Source of the DNA: Verrucomicrobium sp. BvORR034 | GTDB lineage: Bacteria; Verrucomicrobiota; Verrucomicrobiia; Verrucomicrobiales; Verrucomicrobiaceae | NCBI RefSeq assembly: GCF_000739635.1 | Contig: NZ_BATQ01000166.1 | Span: forward strand, 62,001 to 126,000 | DNA: 64,000 nucleotides | Reading direction: 5' to 3' | Part shown: piece after piece, positions 17,722-26,265 of the stretch | Layout: each line of letters starts with the position of its first letter | Numbering within the stretch: position 1 is the stretch's first letter | Notes under the pieces: model-generated | Databases searched by the model: none | Told to the model about the DNA's origin: nothing | The model's input: only the letters and a program-made list of their open reading frames with translations | Program-made: the position numbers and the translations under genes

Positions 17722-17913
17722 AGCGCAACAGCGCGGGGTTGGGAAATTCAGGCAACCCCATTACAGTCGTTTCCCAGAGGTTCATCAACCCCTCTTTGCA
17801 CTGATGCCTCCTCCTCCCCAAAACCAGGTGGAGGCGAAGCCGTCCGAAACTTGAACAATGGACAGTTTCCGGGTTCGTTGAAACATCACCGGGGCTTCCT
17901 CCCAGAGACCCCA

Positions 17914-17948
17914 CGACTGAGCCGGCTAAAGCCGATCACTACTTTGCC
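17914..17948. repeat. GACTGAGCCGGCTAAAGCCG repeat, copy 3
   Basis: Hairpin CGGCT-aa-AGCCG and ATCACTACTTTGCC tail, as at 15219-15253. Confidence 0.7.
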
Positions 17949-18044
17949 CGCTGCGGCTCCCCCAACTCCCGGCAAACAGGTTCACCTCAAGAACCCCAAT
18001 TCTGTTAATTCTGTCCAAAAATCCGTTGCCTGTATTTCCTCATT

Positions 18045-18075
18045 CCTCTGTGCCCTCTGTGTCTCTGTGGTCAAA
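18045..18075. repeat. CTCTGTG...GTGGTCAAA repeat, copy 3
   Basis: Third copy of the family at 2589 and 15446. It lies 40 bases beyond the 3' end of the ABC exporter gene. Confidence 0.6.
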
Positions 18076-18115
18076 CCTCATCCCCTCCTCACCCCTTTCT
18101 TACTCAATCACCAAA

Positions 18116-19831
18116 CTACGCCATCAGACTCGTTCGGCACAGCCCCGCATACAGCCCGTTGTGCGCCATCAGCTCCTCGTGCGTGCCGTTCTCCACCACC
18201 ACGCCCTTTTCCAGCACATAGATCCGGTCCGCGTTCCGCACCGTGCTCAGACGGTGGGCGATCACAAAGCTGGTGCGGTTCTTCATGAGCTGGTCCAGCG
18301 CCTGCTGGATCTGCCGCTCCGTCTCCGTGTCCACACTGGCCGTCGCCTCGTCCAGCAGCAGGATGGGCGGATTGCGCAAGAGCGCCCTCGCGATCGACAC
18401 ACGCTGCTTCTCCCCCACGCTGAGCTTGATACCGCGCTCGCCCACCTTCGTGTCCAGACCATCCGGCAGGGCCTCCACGAAGTGCTTCGCATTCGCGCTC
18501 TCCAGCGCGCTCCACAGCTCCTCATCCGTGGCCGTGCGCTTGCCGATGCGCAGGTTCTCCCTCACCGTCCCGTTGAAGAGGAAGCTCTCCTGCGTCACAT
18601 AGCCGATGCTCCGGCGCAGCCAGCACTTGTTCAGCTCATGCACCGGATTGCCGTCCAGCAGGATCTGGCCGCGGTCATATTCATAGAACCGCGTCAGCAG
18701 GTTGATCAGCGTGCTCTTGCCCGCCCCGGTGGGCCCCACCAGGGCGATCGTCTGGCCCGGCAGCGCCTCCAGGCTCACATCATTCACCGTCGGCACCTTG
18801 CCATAGGAGAAATGCACGTGGTCATAGACGATGCGCCCCTTGATCTCCTCCAGCTTGCGCCCCGCGTCCACATCCGCCTCCTCCTCGGCGTCCAGGATGT
18901 CGAACACCCGCTCCCCGGCCGAGCGACCACCCACAAAGAGCTGGTTCAGCGAGTGGATCTGCTCGATGGGTTCATAGAAATAACGCAACACCAGGATGAA
19001 GAGGGCGAACTCCCCCTTCGTCAGCGTGCCCTGGAACAGCTCCTTGGCGCCAAACCACAGCACCAGCAGATAGCCCGCATTGTTCAGGAACCGCATGCTG
19101 GGCCGGTAGATGGACCACACCCGCATCAGGTGCAGGCTTGCGCGACGCAGCGCATCGCTCGCCAGGTTGAAGCGCTCATGCTCCTCCTGCTCCATTGCAT
19201 ACGCCTTGATCTGGCGCATGCCCGCCACGTTGTCATGCAGCAGGGAGTTCATCCCGCTGCTCGCCTTGCGCACCTTCCGCGCCCGGTCCTTGGAGGTGAG
19301 CGTGTACGTCAGCGCCCCGGCCATGATGAAAGGCACCGGCGCGCACGCCACCCAGCCCAGCGTGGCATTGGTGTGAAACATCAGCACCGCCACCACCCCG
19401 ATCTGCAGCACCGCGATCACCCCCTGCTCGATCCCGTCAATCAACACGCGCTCCACCGCCGGGATGTCCTCCGACACCGTCGTCATGATGTCCCCCGTCG
19501 GCCGGTTGTCGAACCACCGCAGCGGCAGCCGCTGCAGCCGCTCATACAGCTCACTGCGCAGGTCATAGATCACCTTCTGCTCAAAGGTGTTGTTGAGCTG
19601 GATCCGCAGGCTGTTGAAGAGGTCCTGCCCAAAGAACGCCGCCAGACCAATCAGGATCAGCCCCGGCAGCCGGTCCATCTGCCCGTTCGGGATCACCACG
19701 TCCACAATCTCCCGGGTCAGGCTGGGGAACACCAGCACCAGCAGGGTGCCCAGCACGGCACAGGCGAGTTGCGCCCCGGCCATCCAGGGGTAGCGGCGGA
19801 CATAGGCAAAGACGCGGAAGATCGTTTTCAA
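18116..19831 (-). CDS. ABC exporter, MsbA-like (fused membrane and ATPase domains)
   Basis: 571 residues: six-helix exporter domain (about 1-310) followed by an ATPase domain. Walker A GPTGAGKS at 366-373, Q-loop YVTQESFLF, signature LSVGEKQ at 470-476 (Val replaces the usual Gly), Walker B ILLLDEAT ending at 497, and H-loop His526. This is the half-transporter plan of MsbA and other lipid or drug exporters, working as a homodimer in the inner membrane. The substrate cannot be told from sequence. The gene appears monocistronic. Confidence 0.9.
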   Translation of the reverse strand: MKTIFRVFAYVRRYPWMAGAQLACAVLGTLLVLVFPSLTREIVDVVIPNGQMDRLPGLILIGLAAFFGQDLFNSLRIQLNNTFEQKVIYDLRSELYERLQRLPLRWFDNRPTGDIMTTVSEDIPAVERVLIDGIEQGVIAVLQIGVVAVLMFHTNATLGWVACAPVPFIMAGALTYTLTSKDRARKVRKASSGMNSLLHDNVAGMRQIKAYAMEQEEHERFNLASDALRRASLHLMRVWSIYRPSMRFLNNAGYLLVLWFGAKELFQGTLTKGEFALFILVLRYFYEPIEQIHSLNQLFVGGRSAGERVFDILDAEEEADVDAGRKLEEIKGRIVYDHVHFSYGKVPTVNDVSLEALPGQTIALVGPTGAGKSTLINLLTRFYEYDRGQILLDGNPVHELNKCWLRRSIGYVTQESFLFNGTVRENLRIGKRTATDEELWSALESANAKHFVEALPDGLDTKVGERGIKLSVGEKQRVSIARALLRNPPILLLDEATASVDTETERQIQQALDQLMKNRTSFVIAHRLSTVRNADRIYVLEKGVVVENGTHEELMAHNGLYAGLCRTSLMA

Positions 19832-19933
19832 TCAGGTGGTGGTGGGAAAGTAAAACGCGGGCAGACTGGGCAATGTCGGGCAAAACCGCAGAGACGGGAT
19901 TCGCCCGTGCGGGGTCTCCGGTTGCAACGGCGG

Positions 19934-19971
19934 AGAAAAAAGACAAAAGGAGGACGGTTCCCCGCCCTCCT
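19934..19971 (-). terminator. Intrinsic terminator of the PfkB kinase gene
   Basis: Read on the minus strand: AGGAGGGCGG, loop ggaa, CCGTCCTCCT (one mismatch), then TTTGTCTTTTTT. It lies 47 bases past the stop of the gene at 20019 and before the ABC exporter start. Confidence 0.8.
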
Positions 19972-20018
19972 CCATAGATTAGATCGGCCCTCATCAGCCG
20001 GATCCGAGAACCAAAGCT

Positions 20019-20933
20019 TTAGAAGCTCGTGTAGGAGCGCAGCTCTTCCAGGCGGCCCTTCACCTCATCCAGCGTCACCGTCTGCAGGCGCTGCGTGCTG
20101 AAGGCCTCGCAGGTGAAGCTGGCTGCCACACTGCCGTGGGCCACGGCGGTGCGCAGGTCGGCAAAGGTCGGCTTGCTCTTCCCGTTGGCCGCCAGCCAGC
20201 CGATCATGCCGCCCAGGAAGCTGTCGCCCGCACCGGTCGGGTCATGCACCGCGCTCAGCGGGTACGCGGAGCAGGCGAAGAACTCCTGCGGCCCGGTGCC
20301 GAAGAGGAAGCTGCCGTGTTCACCGCGCTTCACCACCACGTACTTCGGCCCCTTCGCCTGGAGCCGGCGGCCCGCCTCGATCAGGTTCGTCGTTTCCGCG
20401 AACTGCTTGGCCTCGCCGTCATTGATCACCAGGAGGTCCAGCTTCTTCATCACATCATGCAGACGCTCGTTGGCGATGTTGATCCAGAGATCCATCGTAT
20501 CCGCCGCCACGAACTCCACTTCCGTGCACTGCTCCAGCGTCTGGAGTTGGTTGTCCGGGCTCATGTTCGCCAGCACGGCGAACTTCGCCTTGGCCGCCTC
20601 GGGCGACAGCTTGGGGAGCCAGTTTTCCAGCACATTGATGCCCACCTTGAGCGTGCTGCGGTTGTTCATGTCCTCGTGGTACTCACCCGTCCAGGTGAAG
20701 CTCTCGCCCGAGTTGCGCTCCAGGCTGTCCAGATTGATGCCGCGGCTCGTCAGCATGTCCAGGTGCGCCGCCGGGAAGTCATGCCCCACCACGCCCACCA
20801 GATGCACCGCCTCACCAAACAACCTTGCGGAAAGCGACGCATACGGAGCGGAACCGCCCAGCAGGCCCTCCTGCGACTGAACTTGCGTCTTGATGTTGTC
20901 GATAGCGACCGAACCGGAGATGATCAGGGACAT
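20019..20933 (-). CDS. PfkB/ribokinase family carbohydrate kinase
   Basis: 304 residues. GGSAPYASLSA near the N-terminus matches the substrate-binding GG motif. The C-terminal PfkB signature is DPTGAGDSF at 231-239, with catalytic base Asp237; VKRGEHG at 201-207 is the usual ATP-side strand. The family phosphorylates sugars or nucleosides with ATP; the exact substrate (for example adenosine or a ketose) is not clear. Single gene with its own terminator. The start ATG at 20933 gives MSLIISGSVAID, the typical N-terminus. Confidence 0.88.
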   Translation of the reverse strand: MSLIISGSVAIDNIKTQVQSQEGLLGGSAPYASLSARLFGEAVHLVGVVGHDFPAAHLDMLTSRGINLDSLERNSGESFTWTGEYHEDMNNRSTLKVGINVLENWLPKLSPEAAKAKFAVLANMSPDNQLQTLEQCTEVEFVAADTMDLWINIANERLHDVMKKLDLLVINDGEAKQFAETTNLIEAGRRLQAKGPKYVVVKRGEHGSFLFGTGPQEFFACSAYPLSAVHDPTGAGDSFLGGMIGWLAANGKSKPTFADLRTAVAHGSVAASFTCEAFSTQRLQTVTLDEVKGRLEELRSYTSF

Positions 20934-21304
20934 GAGTAGATGAAAAGAAGGATGAGGTTGAGGGCGGCAGACATGAATGCAGGCCCCCTCGTACGCAATC
21001 GGTATTTTCGTGGGTCGTTGGGAGTGGGAGTGCGGTCAGATGCCGTTTGGCACTGGGTCGTCATCCTCTCCGGATTCCAGTGCGTCAGTAGGCAGTGCGT
21101 CAGTGCGTCAGAGTCGCGGGGCACGACACTGGAGGCCCCCCCTCCCGCTCCGCCACAAGGGTTGGAGTCCCGCTTTCAAGCGGTCAGGCCGCGCTACCCC
21201 GGACGCCACTGCCAACCTAACACGCTCCTCATCCCTAAACCAGCGAAGCGTCTCAATCAGGCGCTTGCGCCATCTCAACCAGGTGCCGCCCCGGCGGCAC
21301 CGTC
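20934..21304. other. Intergenic region with repeats
   Basis: Upstream of the PfkB gene. Holds a GTGCGTCAGT cluster (21078-21112), a hairpin CCGCTT-tc-AAGCGG and the array of hairpin + TCTCAAC units that continues into the end of thiE. No gene. Confidence 0.6.
21078..21112. repeat. GTGCGTCAGT cluster, copy 1
   Basis: Three near-tandem GTGCGTCAG words. A matching cluster lies at 27379-27414, also upstream of a minus-strand gene. Confidence 0.6.
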
Positions 21305-21350
21305 TCAACCGGCGCAGCCCTTCAACCAGCGTAGCGCCTCAACTTCTCCC
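21239..21350. repeat. Array of short hairpins spaced by TCTCAACC
   Basis: Five units, each a small inverted repeat (GGCGC-tt-GCGCC, GGTGCCGC-cccg-GCGGCACC and others) followed by TCTCAACC or a variant. Its right part is the 3' end of thiE, which takes its last residues and TGA stop from the array. Related units lie at 28013-28046 and 29430-29519. Confidence 0.75.
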
Positions 21351-21937
21351 CTCACATCCTCCGCCTGAAGCCACGCGGAAACAATCACCACCCGCTTGGC
21401 CCCCGCCCCCACAATCTCCGGCAGGCGCTCCGGGTTCACCCCGCCAATGCAAAACACCGGGCAAGTGGCAAAGGCATTCACCTCCGCAATGTCCTGCAAC
21501 CCAATGGGCACGTAGTCCGGCTTCGTACCGGTGGCGTAGAGCGGGCCGAAGCCGATGTAGTCCGCCCCCTCCGCCATCGCCGCCCGGGCCTGGGCCACAC
21601 TGTGGGTGGACTTGCCCACAAAGCATCCTGGCCCCACGATGCGCCGGGTGGCCTCCACACTCTGGTCATCCTGTCCCACGTGCACGCCCTCGCTGCCCAC
21701 CGCCGCCGCCACCTCCGGGTGGTCATTGATGATCAGCGGGATCCCGCCGTCACGGGTGATCGGGTGCATGAGCCGCGCCAGGCGTTCCACCTCCGCCGCC
21801 GTGAACTTTTTGGCACGCAGCTGCAACAGATCCACGCCGCCCTCCACCAGAGCCAGCGTCATGGTGGGCACGTCCTCCGGTTTCACATAGCCCAGATCCA
21901 CAATGCCATAGAGATAAGAGTCCTTCAGCGCGCGCAT
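21305..21937 (-). CDS. thiE: Thiamine-phosphate synthase
   Basis: 210 residues, the usual length. Joins the pyrimidine (HMP-PP) and thiazole phosphate halves to give thiamine phosphate, in the cytosol. Family motifs: QLRAKK at 39-44, IINDHPEVA around 69-77 with the metal-binding Asp, HVGQDD at 86-91, GKSTHS at 108-113 and GPLYATGTKP at 131-140. The last about 12 residues and the stop are encoded by the repeat array. ThiL is encoded 3 kb away on the same strand; no TPP riboswitch is apparent upstream. Confidence 0.92.
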   Translation of the reverse strand: MRALKDSYLYGIVDLGYVKPEDVPTMTLALVEGGVDLLQLRAKKFTAAEVERLARLMHPITRDGGIPLIINDHPEVAAAVGSEGVHVGQDDQSVEATRRIVGPGCFVGKSTHSVAQARAAMAEGADYIGFGPLYATGTKPDYVPIGLQDIAEVNAFATCPVFCIGGVNPERLPEIVGAGAKRVVIVSAWLQAEDVRGEVEALRWLKGCAG

Positions 21938-22076
21938 GCGCCATGCTCCACGGGGTGAGGGGCGCGGTCAACGCCGCACCAGCGATTCCAGTTGACCAGT
22001 CCCACCAGACTGTGGACTCTCAGAGCCGCCAAACGGCGAAATTCTGCACCTTCTCGATTCTCCTCACCCACGAACG

Positions 22077-22991
22077 ATGTCCTCGAAACCAACCCTTCTC
22101 ATCCTGGCCGCCGGCATGGGCAGCCGCTACGGTGGCCTCAAGCAGCTCGACCCCATGGGCCCTAATGGCGAGACCGTGCTCGACTATTCCGTGTTCGACG
22201 CCCTCCGTGGTGGCTTCGGCAAGGTGGTCTTTGTCATCCGCCGCGACTTCGAAGAAGAGTTCAAGTCCAAGGTCGGCAGCAAGTTCGACCAGAAAGTCCC
22301 GGTGGAATATGCCTTCCAGGACCTCAATGACCTCCCCGAAGGCTTCAGCGTGCCTGAAGGCCGCGTCAAGCCCTGGGGCACCACGCACGCCGTGCTCGCC
22401 GCAGAGCAGAACATCAAGGAGCCCTTCGCCATGATCAACGCAGATGACTTCTACGGTCACGACGCGTTCGCCAAGCTCGCCGCCAATCTGCAGACCCTTC
22501 AGCCCAAGGATGGCAAGGCCCAGTACTCCATGGTCGGCTTCCAGCTCAAGAACACCCTCTCCGAGCACGGCAGCGTGGCCCGCGGCGTGTGCACCAGCAC
22601 GGACGGCAAGCTCGCCTCCGTCACGGAGATGACCAAGATCTACAAAACCGAGACCGGCGCCCGCAACGACGAGAACCCGGACAAGCCCGTGGAACTCACC
22701 GGCAGCGAACTCGTGAGCATGAACTTCTGGGGCTTCACTCCCGAACTCTTCCCCCAGCTCAAGGAAGCGTTTGTGGACTTCCTCAAGGAACACGGCAGCG
22801 ATCCCAAGTCCGAGTGCTACGTGCCCAAGGTCGTGGACCTCCTCATCAAGGCCGGCAAGGCCGACGTCGAGGTTTTGGAAACCAGCAGCTCCTGGTTCGG
22901 CGTCACCTACCCCGAAGACAAGGCCGTGGTCGTCAGCAGCATCCGCGCGCTCACCGAGAAAGGCGAATACCCCGCCCCCCTCTGGTCCTAA
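22077..22991 (+). CDS. Sugar-phosphate nucleotidyltransferase-like protein
   Basis: 304 residues. LLILAAGMGSRYGGLKQL at 7-24 is the GxGxR...K nucleotide-binding start of NTP transferases, and MINADDFYG has the metal-binding Asp. Such enzymes activate sugar 1-phosphates with an NTP. The length and the GLKQLDPMGPNGE start fit a group of uncharacterised nucleotidyltransferases rather than RfbA or GalU, so the sugar is unknown. It is the only plus-strand gene here and ends in a strong terminator. It might supply precursors for the glycan cluster; that is inference. Confidence 0.82.
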   Translation: MSSKPTLLILAAGMGSRYGGLKQLDPMGPNGETVLDYSVFDALRGGFGKVVFVIRRDFEEEFKSKVGSKFDQKVPVEYAFQDLNDLPEGFSVPEGRVKPWGTTHAVLAAEQNIKEPFAMINADDFYGHDAFAKLAANLQTLQPKDGKAQYSMVGFQLKNTLSEHGSVARGVCTSTDGKLASVTEMTKIYKTETGARNDENPDKPVELTGSELVSMNFWGFTPELFPQLKEAFVDFLKEHGSDPKSECYVPKVVDLLIKAGKADVEVLETSSSWFGVTYPEDKAVVVSSIRALTEKGEYPAPLWS

Positions 22992-23035
22992 GCTGGATGT
23001 CGGGAGCGTGAGAACGCTCCTCTTGTAATCTCCTC

Positions 23036-23071
23036 AACCCGCGATCCGCCCGCCGGATCGCGGGTTTTTTG
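23036..23071 (+). terminator. Intrinsic terminator of the nucleotidyltransferase gene
   Basis: Perfect 13-bp stem AACCCGCGATCCG, loop cccgc, CGGATCGCGGGTT, then TTTT. A smaller hairpin GGAGCGT-gaga-ACGCTCC precedes it at 23003-23020. Confidence 0.92.
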
Positions 23072-23179
23072 TATTTGGGGCGGCAACCCACTCTATCACA
23101 CGGTCAGCACCTCGAACCCTCCGGGTTCGAGGGCAAGATGCGTGCGCTCCCCGAACCTCAGGTCATCTGTCTTTTGTTT

Positions 23180-23208
23180 TCAAGTTTTCTGTCTCTCGCG
23201 AAGCGGGT
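23180..23208. repeat. TCAAGT...CTCTCGCGAAGCGGG repeat, copy 1
   Basis: Related to 27718-27752 and 27961-28009, with a small CGCG(a/t)AGCGG hairpin. Here it overlaps the 3' end of tsaB. Confidence 0.6.
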
Positions 23209-23839
23209 TCGCTTTCGTAATAAACGGCGCACTCAGATACACCGGCTCCAGCGCCGCAGCCGCCCGTTCCGCCACATTCTCCGCACTCAACCCCGCAGCC
23301 ATCCGGGCCAGCCCCACCGCAGACGGCCTCACCGGGGCCACGCCCTCCACCCCCGCTGGCGACACTGCATCCAGCGTGTACCAGGGCACCTCACGATGCG
23401 CCTCCTGGAACCGCGCAAAATCATCCTTCCCCATCAGCGGAATCTCTCCCACCGTCAGCGCCCCGCGCTGGATCTGCACGGCGTAGAACAAGCCCCGCCG
23501 CGCATCGCCGCACATCACGTAGCGATCCGGCACTTCCTCCACCTCCGGGGCCAGCAGCGAGCACAACCCGATGACCGGCACGCCTTTCGCCCAACCCAGC
23601 CCCTGCGCTGCCGCAATGCCGATGCGCACACCCGTGTATGATCCCGGTCCCGTCCCCGCCACGATCAGATCGAGCGCTCCACCACAAACCTCCAGCGCCT
23701 CCCCCAACGGGGCAAACAACTGCGAATTGTGCGAACGCTGCGACGAAAACGCCTTCGCATACCGCACTACCCCATCCTGCCACAACGCCACCTGCCCCTG
23801 CGGAGTGGACGTTTCAAGGGCGAGAATACAAGCAGACAT
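23180..23839 (-). CDS. tsaB: tRNA t6A37 synthesis protein TsaB
   Basis: 219 residues from the ATG at 23839 (MSACILALETSTPQGQVAL), the classic TsaB start in the ASKHA fold. HNSQLFAPLGEAL and GTGPGSYTGVRIG are family hallmarks. TsaB partners TsaD and TsaE to transfer threonylcarbamoyl to A37 of ANN-decoding tRNAs. TsaE is encoded next to it. The last residues (NPLRERQKT) and stop are read from an intergenic repeat also found at 27718 and 27961, so the C-terminus may be repeat-derived. Confidence 0.92.
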   Translation of the reverse strand: MSACILALETSTPQGQVALWQDGVVRYAKAFSSQRSHNSQLFAPLGEALEVCGGALDLIVAGTGPGSYTGVRIGIAAAQGLGWAKGVPVIGLCSLLAPEVEEVPDRYVMCGDARRGLFYAVQIQRGALTVGEIPLMGKDDFARFQEAHREVPWYTLDAVSPAGVEGVAPVRPSAVGLARMAAGLSAENVAERAAAALEPVYLSAPFITKANPLRERQKT

Positions 23840-23930
23840 GACTGAAAAATTAGGAATTATGAATGGAGCCTCGGGCTCTGCGTGCACAGCAGCCACCAAT
23901 CTGAGAACTCACGTCCCATGTATCACCCCT

Positions 23931-23963
23931 AATTCCTAATTCCTAATTCCTAATTCCTAATTT
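23931..23963. repeat. 7-bp tandem repeat (AATTCCT)
   Basis: Four units plus a partial one, lying between tsaE and tsaB. An inverted match (TTAGGAATTATGAAT) sits at about 23849, just upstream of the tsaB start. Confidence 0.85.
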
Positions 23964-23981
23964 CTCCCCGGCTCCCCACGC

Positions 23982-24389
23982 CTACTGCTCCGCCACTTCC
24001 CTGACCCCATCCTCGCGGATCGTGAAATAGAACCACCGCGTGCCATCTGGCAGGAGTTCCGGGAAACGATCTGCCCACTCCACGATCACCACGCCGTCTG
24101 CCGCCAGGATGTCATCCCAGCCCACGCCCAGCACCTCCTCTGCGGAGTCCAGGCGGTAGAAGTCGAAGTGGAAGGCGGGCAGGCGGCCGTCGTTGTACTC
24201 GTGCACCAGCGTGAAGGTGGGACTGCTCACAATCGCTTGGGACTCCAGCCCGGCCACGATGCCCTTGGTCGCGTGGGTCTTGCCCGCGCCCAGAGTGCCC
24301 ACCAGCGCCACCACGTCCCCGGACTTCAGAGTGCTCGCCAGATAGCGGCCCCAGTGCAAGGTCTCCTCAACGCTGGCCAGTTCAATCAT
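23982..24389 (-). CDS. tsaE: tRNA t6A37 synthesis ATPase TsaE
   Basis: 135 residues from ATG 24389. Walker A GTLGAGKT at 31-38, then SSPTFTLVHEY and HFDFYRL, which are TsaE hallmarks; VIVEWADR is the usual Walker B-like segment. TsaE is the ATPase that cycles the TsaBD complex. A TTG 12 codons upstream is possible but would nearly touch thiL. It lies 40 bases after thiL, probably in the same operon. Confidence 0.92.
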   Translation of the reverse strand: MIELASVEETLHWGRYLASTLKSGDVVALVGTLGAGKTHATKGIVAGLESQAIVSSPTFTLVHEYNDGRLPAFHFDFYRLDSAEEVLGVGWDDILAADGVVIVEWADRFPELLPDGTRWFYFTIREDGVREVAEQ

Positions 24390-24429
24390 CAGCCCGCACT
24401 CTACGACGGCAGCGCTCAGACTCAAGCCC

Positions 24430-25356
24430 CTACGCGGGAGGCACCGTCACAAAGTGCTCCCATCCCGCCCCGTCGAAGTCCGGCCTCACCCCCAGTCCCA
24501 CGGGGACAAAGGTGCCAATCCGCGTGAGCAGCACCTCCGGGAACTGCCCTGCCCACGCCGCAGCCAGCCCACCCCAAGCCTCCTCCGGAATGGCTAGCAG
24601 CAGCTCATAGTCCTCCCCATCGCCCCAGGCTTGGGCCGCGCTACAGCCTGCATTCACCGGCAGGGTCCCCTCCTCCAGCACAAACTCCAGCCCGCTGGCC
24701 TTCGCCATCCGCGGCAAATCCTTGGCCAGCCCGTCGCTGAGATCCATCATGGCCTGCACCCGCTGCGAATCCGCCAGCCACCCAGCCTCTGCCACGCGGG
24801 GGAGAAAATTCAGATGGTGTCCCGTGATGGAGCCTCCCAACCGACCCGTCACCGCGATGACATCACCCGCCTTGGCCCCATCGCGACGCAGCACGCAGCC
24901 CTCCCGCACCTTGCCCGTCAGGCTCACCGAGACCATCACCAACGGACCGCCCGCCGTCTCGCCACCCACAATGCTCACCCCGTAAGTTTCCGCGCACCGC
25001 CGCAGCCCCGCGTAGAGCCGCTCCACCCAGGCCACCTCCAGCTCCTGCGGCAGCACCAGCGTGACCAGCGCATGCTGCGGCACCCCGCCCATGGAGGCCA
25101 CATCGCTCACCACCCGGGCCAGAGCCTTCCACCCCACCTGCTCCGGCGCCGCCTCCCGTAGGAAGTGCACGCCCTCCACCACACAGTCCGTTTTCAACAG
25201 CTGGTTCCAACCGGATTCCACCGGACGCACCACCGCGCAGTCATCACCCGGACCCGTGATCACCTCCGGCCCCTGCGGCAGATCCTGCACCAGCCGTGAG
25301 ATCAGCTCATCCTCCCCGATGCTGGCCAGAGTAAGGCGGGAATCCGGCGTGTTCAT
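24430..25356 (-). CDS. thiL: Thiamine-monophosphate kinase
   Basis: 308 residues. Phosphorylates thiamine phosphate to thiamine diphosphate with ATP. Motifs: GPGDDCAVV at 35-43, LLKTDCVVEGVHF at 53-65, DVASMGG and the later MMDLSDGLAKDL with metal-binding Asp, and WGDGEDYELL. Complete against the family. It lies 26 bases after the CPBP protease gene and upstream of tsaE. Together with thiE it gives the last two steps of TPP synthesis. Confidence 0.93.
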   Translation of the reverse strand: MNTPDSRLTLASIGEDELISRLVQDLPQGPEVITGPGDDCAVVRPVESGWNQLLKTDCVVEGVHFLREAAPEQVGWKALARVVSDVASMGGVPQHALVTLVLPQELEVAWVERLYAGLRRCAETYGVSIVGGETAGGPLVMVSVSLTGKVREGCVLRRDGAKAGDVIAVTGRLGGSITGHHLNFLPRVAEAGWLADSQRVQAMMDLSDGLAKDLPRMAKASGLEFVLEEGTLPVNAGCSAAQAWGDGEDYELLLAIPEEAWGGLAAAWAGQFPEVLLTRIGTFVPVGLGVRPDFDGAGWEHFVTVPPA

Positions 25357-25382
25357 GGCTGCTGGTTGCTTCCTCTATTCCC

Positions 25383-26219
25383 CTACAATGACAGGGCCAC
25401 CAGGTTCCCCGCATTGAAGAGCGCATGCATGAACACCGGCACCAGCAGGCAGCCCGTGGTCTCATAGGCCAGGGCAAAACCAATCGCCAGCAGGAACAGC
25501 GGCACCAGGCTGCCCACATGCTGATGCACCGCCGCAAAGACCAGCGCCGAAAAGATCGCCGCGAACCACCGGTCCGTGAACCGCTTCACCACCCCGTACA
25601 GGAAGCCCCGGAAGAAGATCTCCTCACTCAGCGGTGCCACCACCACCGCCAGTACTCCCAGCAGCACCTTCGACATGACGTTCCCCGAGTTCTTAAAGAT
25701 CTTCACCGTGTCCTGCGGGGAATTGTCCACATCCTTCCATCCCAGTCCCAGGGACGTGGCGATGTACAGAATAACGCCCATGCTCAGCACCACCAGGAGC
25801 ACCGCGCCGATCGACACGCCAAACGCCCGCGCCATGCTCATCTGCCGCAGGCCAAACATCTCCGCCGGATTCAGCCCCCGGTAGATGGTCAGGTAGCCCA
25901 CCAGCATCAGGCTCAGAAAGATCAGGATCACTGCGCTGAAAAACAGCCCCGCCGCAGAGGCCGCATCGGACAGCTCCTCCACTTTTGGCGAGCCTCCCTC
26001 ACTGCGCTGCATTCCTCCCCACACCATCAGAGAGAGCAGCGCCAGCGCCACACACACGTCCACCGTGTTGTACGGCCGCACCAGCACATTGCCCTCCAGA
26101 TTCCAATGCAGGTCTTGGGTGACACGGAGCACTCCGTACACCGTCAGGGCGATTGCCAGGGACAGACCCGCGATGGCGAACACATCGCGCATCACGGCCA
26201 GTGTTGCCAGGTCACTCAT
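25383..26219 (-). CDS. CPBP-family intramembrane metalloprotease (Abi)
   Basis: 278 residues, about eight hydrophobic segments. The active-site set is intact: EE-x3-R at E199, E200, R204 (SEEIFFRGF), then H232 and H234, and H265 with N269 (FMHALFN). These enzymes cleave or process membrane-bound substrates; many are orphan, some protect against bacteriocins. It lies between sppA and thiL, with short gaps, so it is probably co-expressed with another membrane protease. The ATG at 26219 (MSDLATL) is preferred over one nine codons upstream. Confidence 0.88.
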   Translation of the reverse strand: MSDLATLAVMRDVFAIAGLSLAIALTVYGVLRVTQDLHWNLEGNVLVRPYNTVDVCVALALLSLMVWGGMQRSEGGSPKVEELSDAASAAGLFFSAVILIFLSLMLVGYLTIYRGLNPAEMFGLRQMSMARAFGVSIGAVLLVVLSMGVILYIATSLGLGWKDVDNSPQDTVKIFKNSGNVMSKVLLGVLAVVVAPLSEEIFFRGFLYGVVKRFTDRWFAAIFSALVFAAVHQHVGSLVPLFLLAIGFALAYETTGCLLVPVFMHALFNAGNLVALSL

Positions 26220-26265
26220 CGTGGGTCGTCTCGTCAGATGGATCAAGCCGGAGGATCACCCCCTC

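Larger units (their letters stand above)
17722..18115. other. Intergenic region with repeats
   Basis: The 394 bases include the CGGCTaaAGCCG repeat (17914-17948) and the CTCTGTG repeat (18045-18075) with its ATTCTGT-rich lead. No gene seen. Confidence 0.65.

Noticed and set aside
18026-20101. Long open frame (691 codons) on the plus strand
   Set aside because: Antisense to the ABC exporter; His/Arg/Gln-rich shadow without motifs.
21938-22076. TPP riboswitch upstream of thiE
   Set aside because: No CTGAGA-type core or ACCTGATCTGG-like element could be found on the minus strand before the start.
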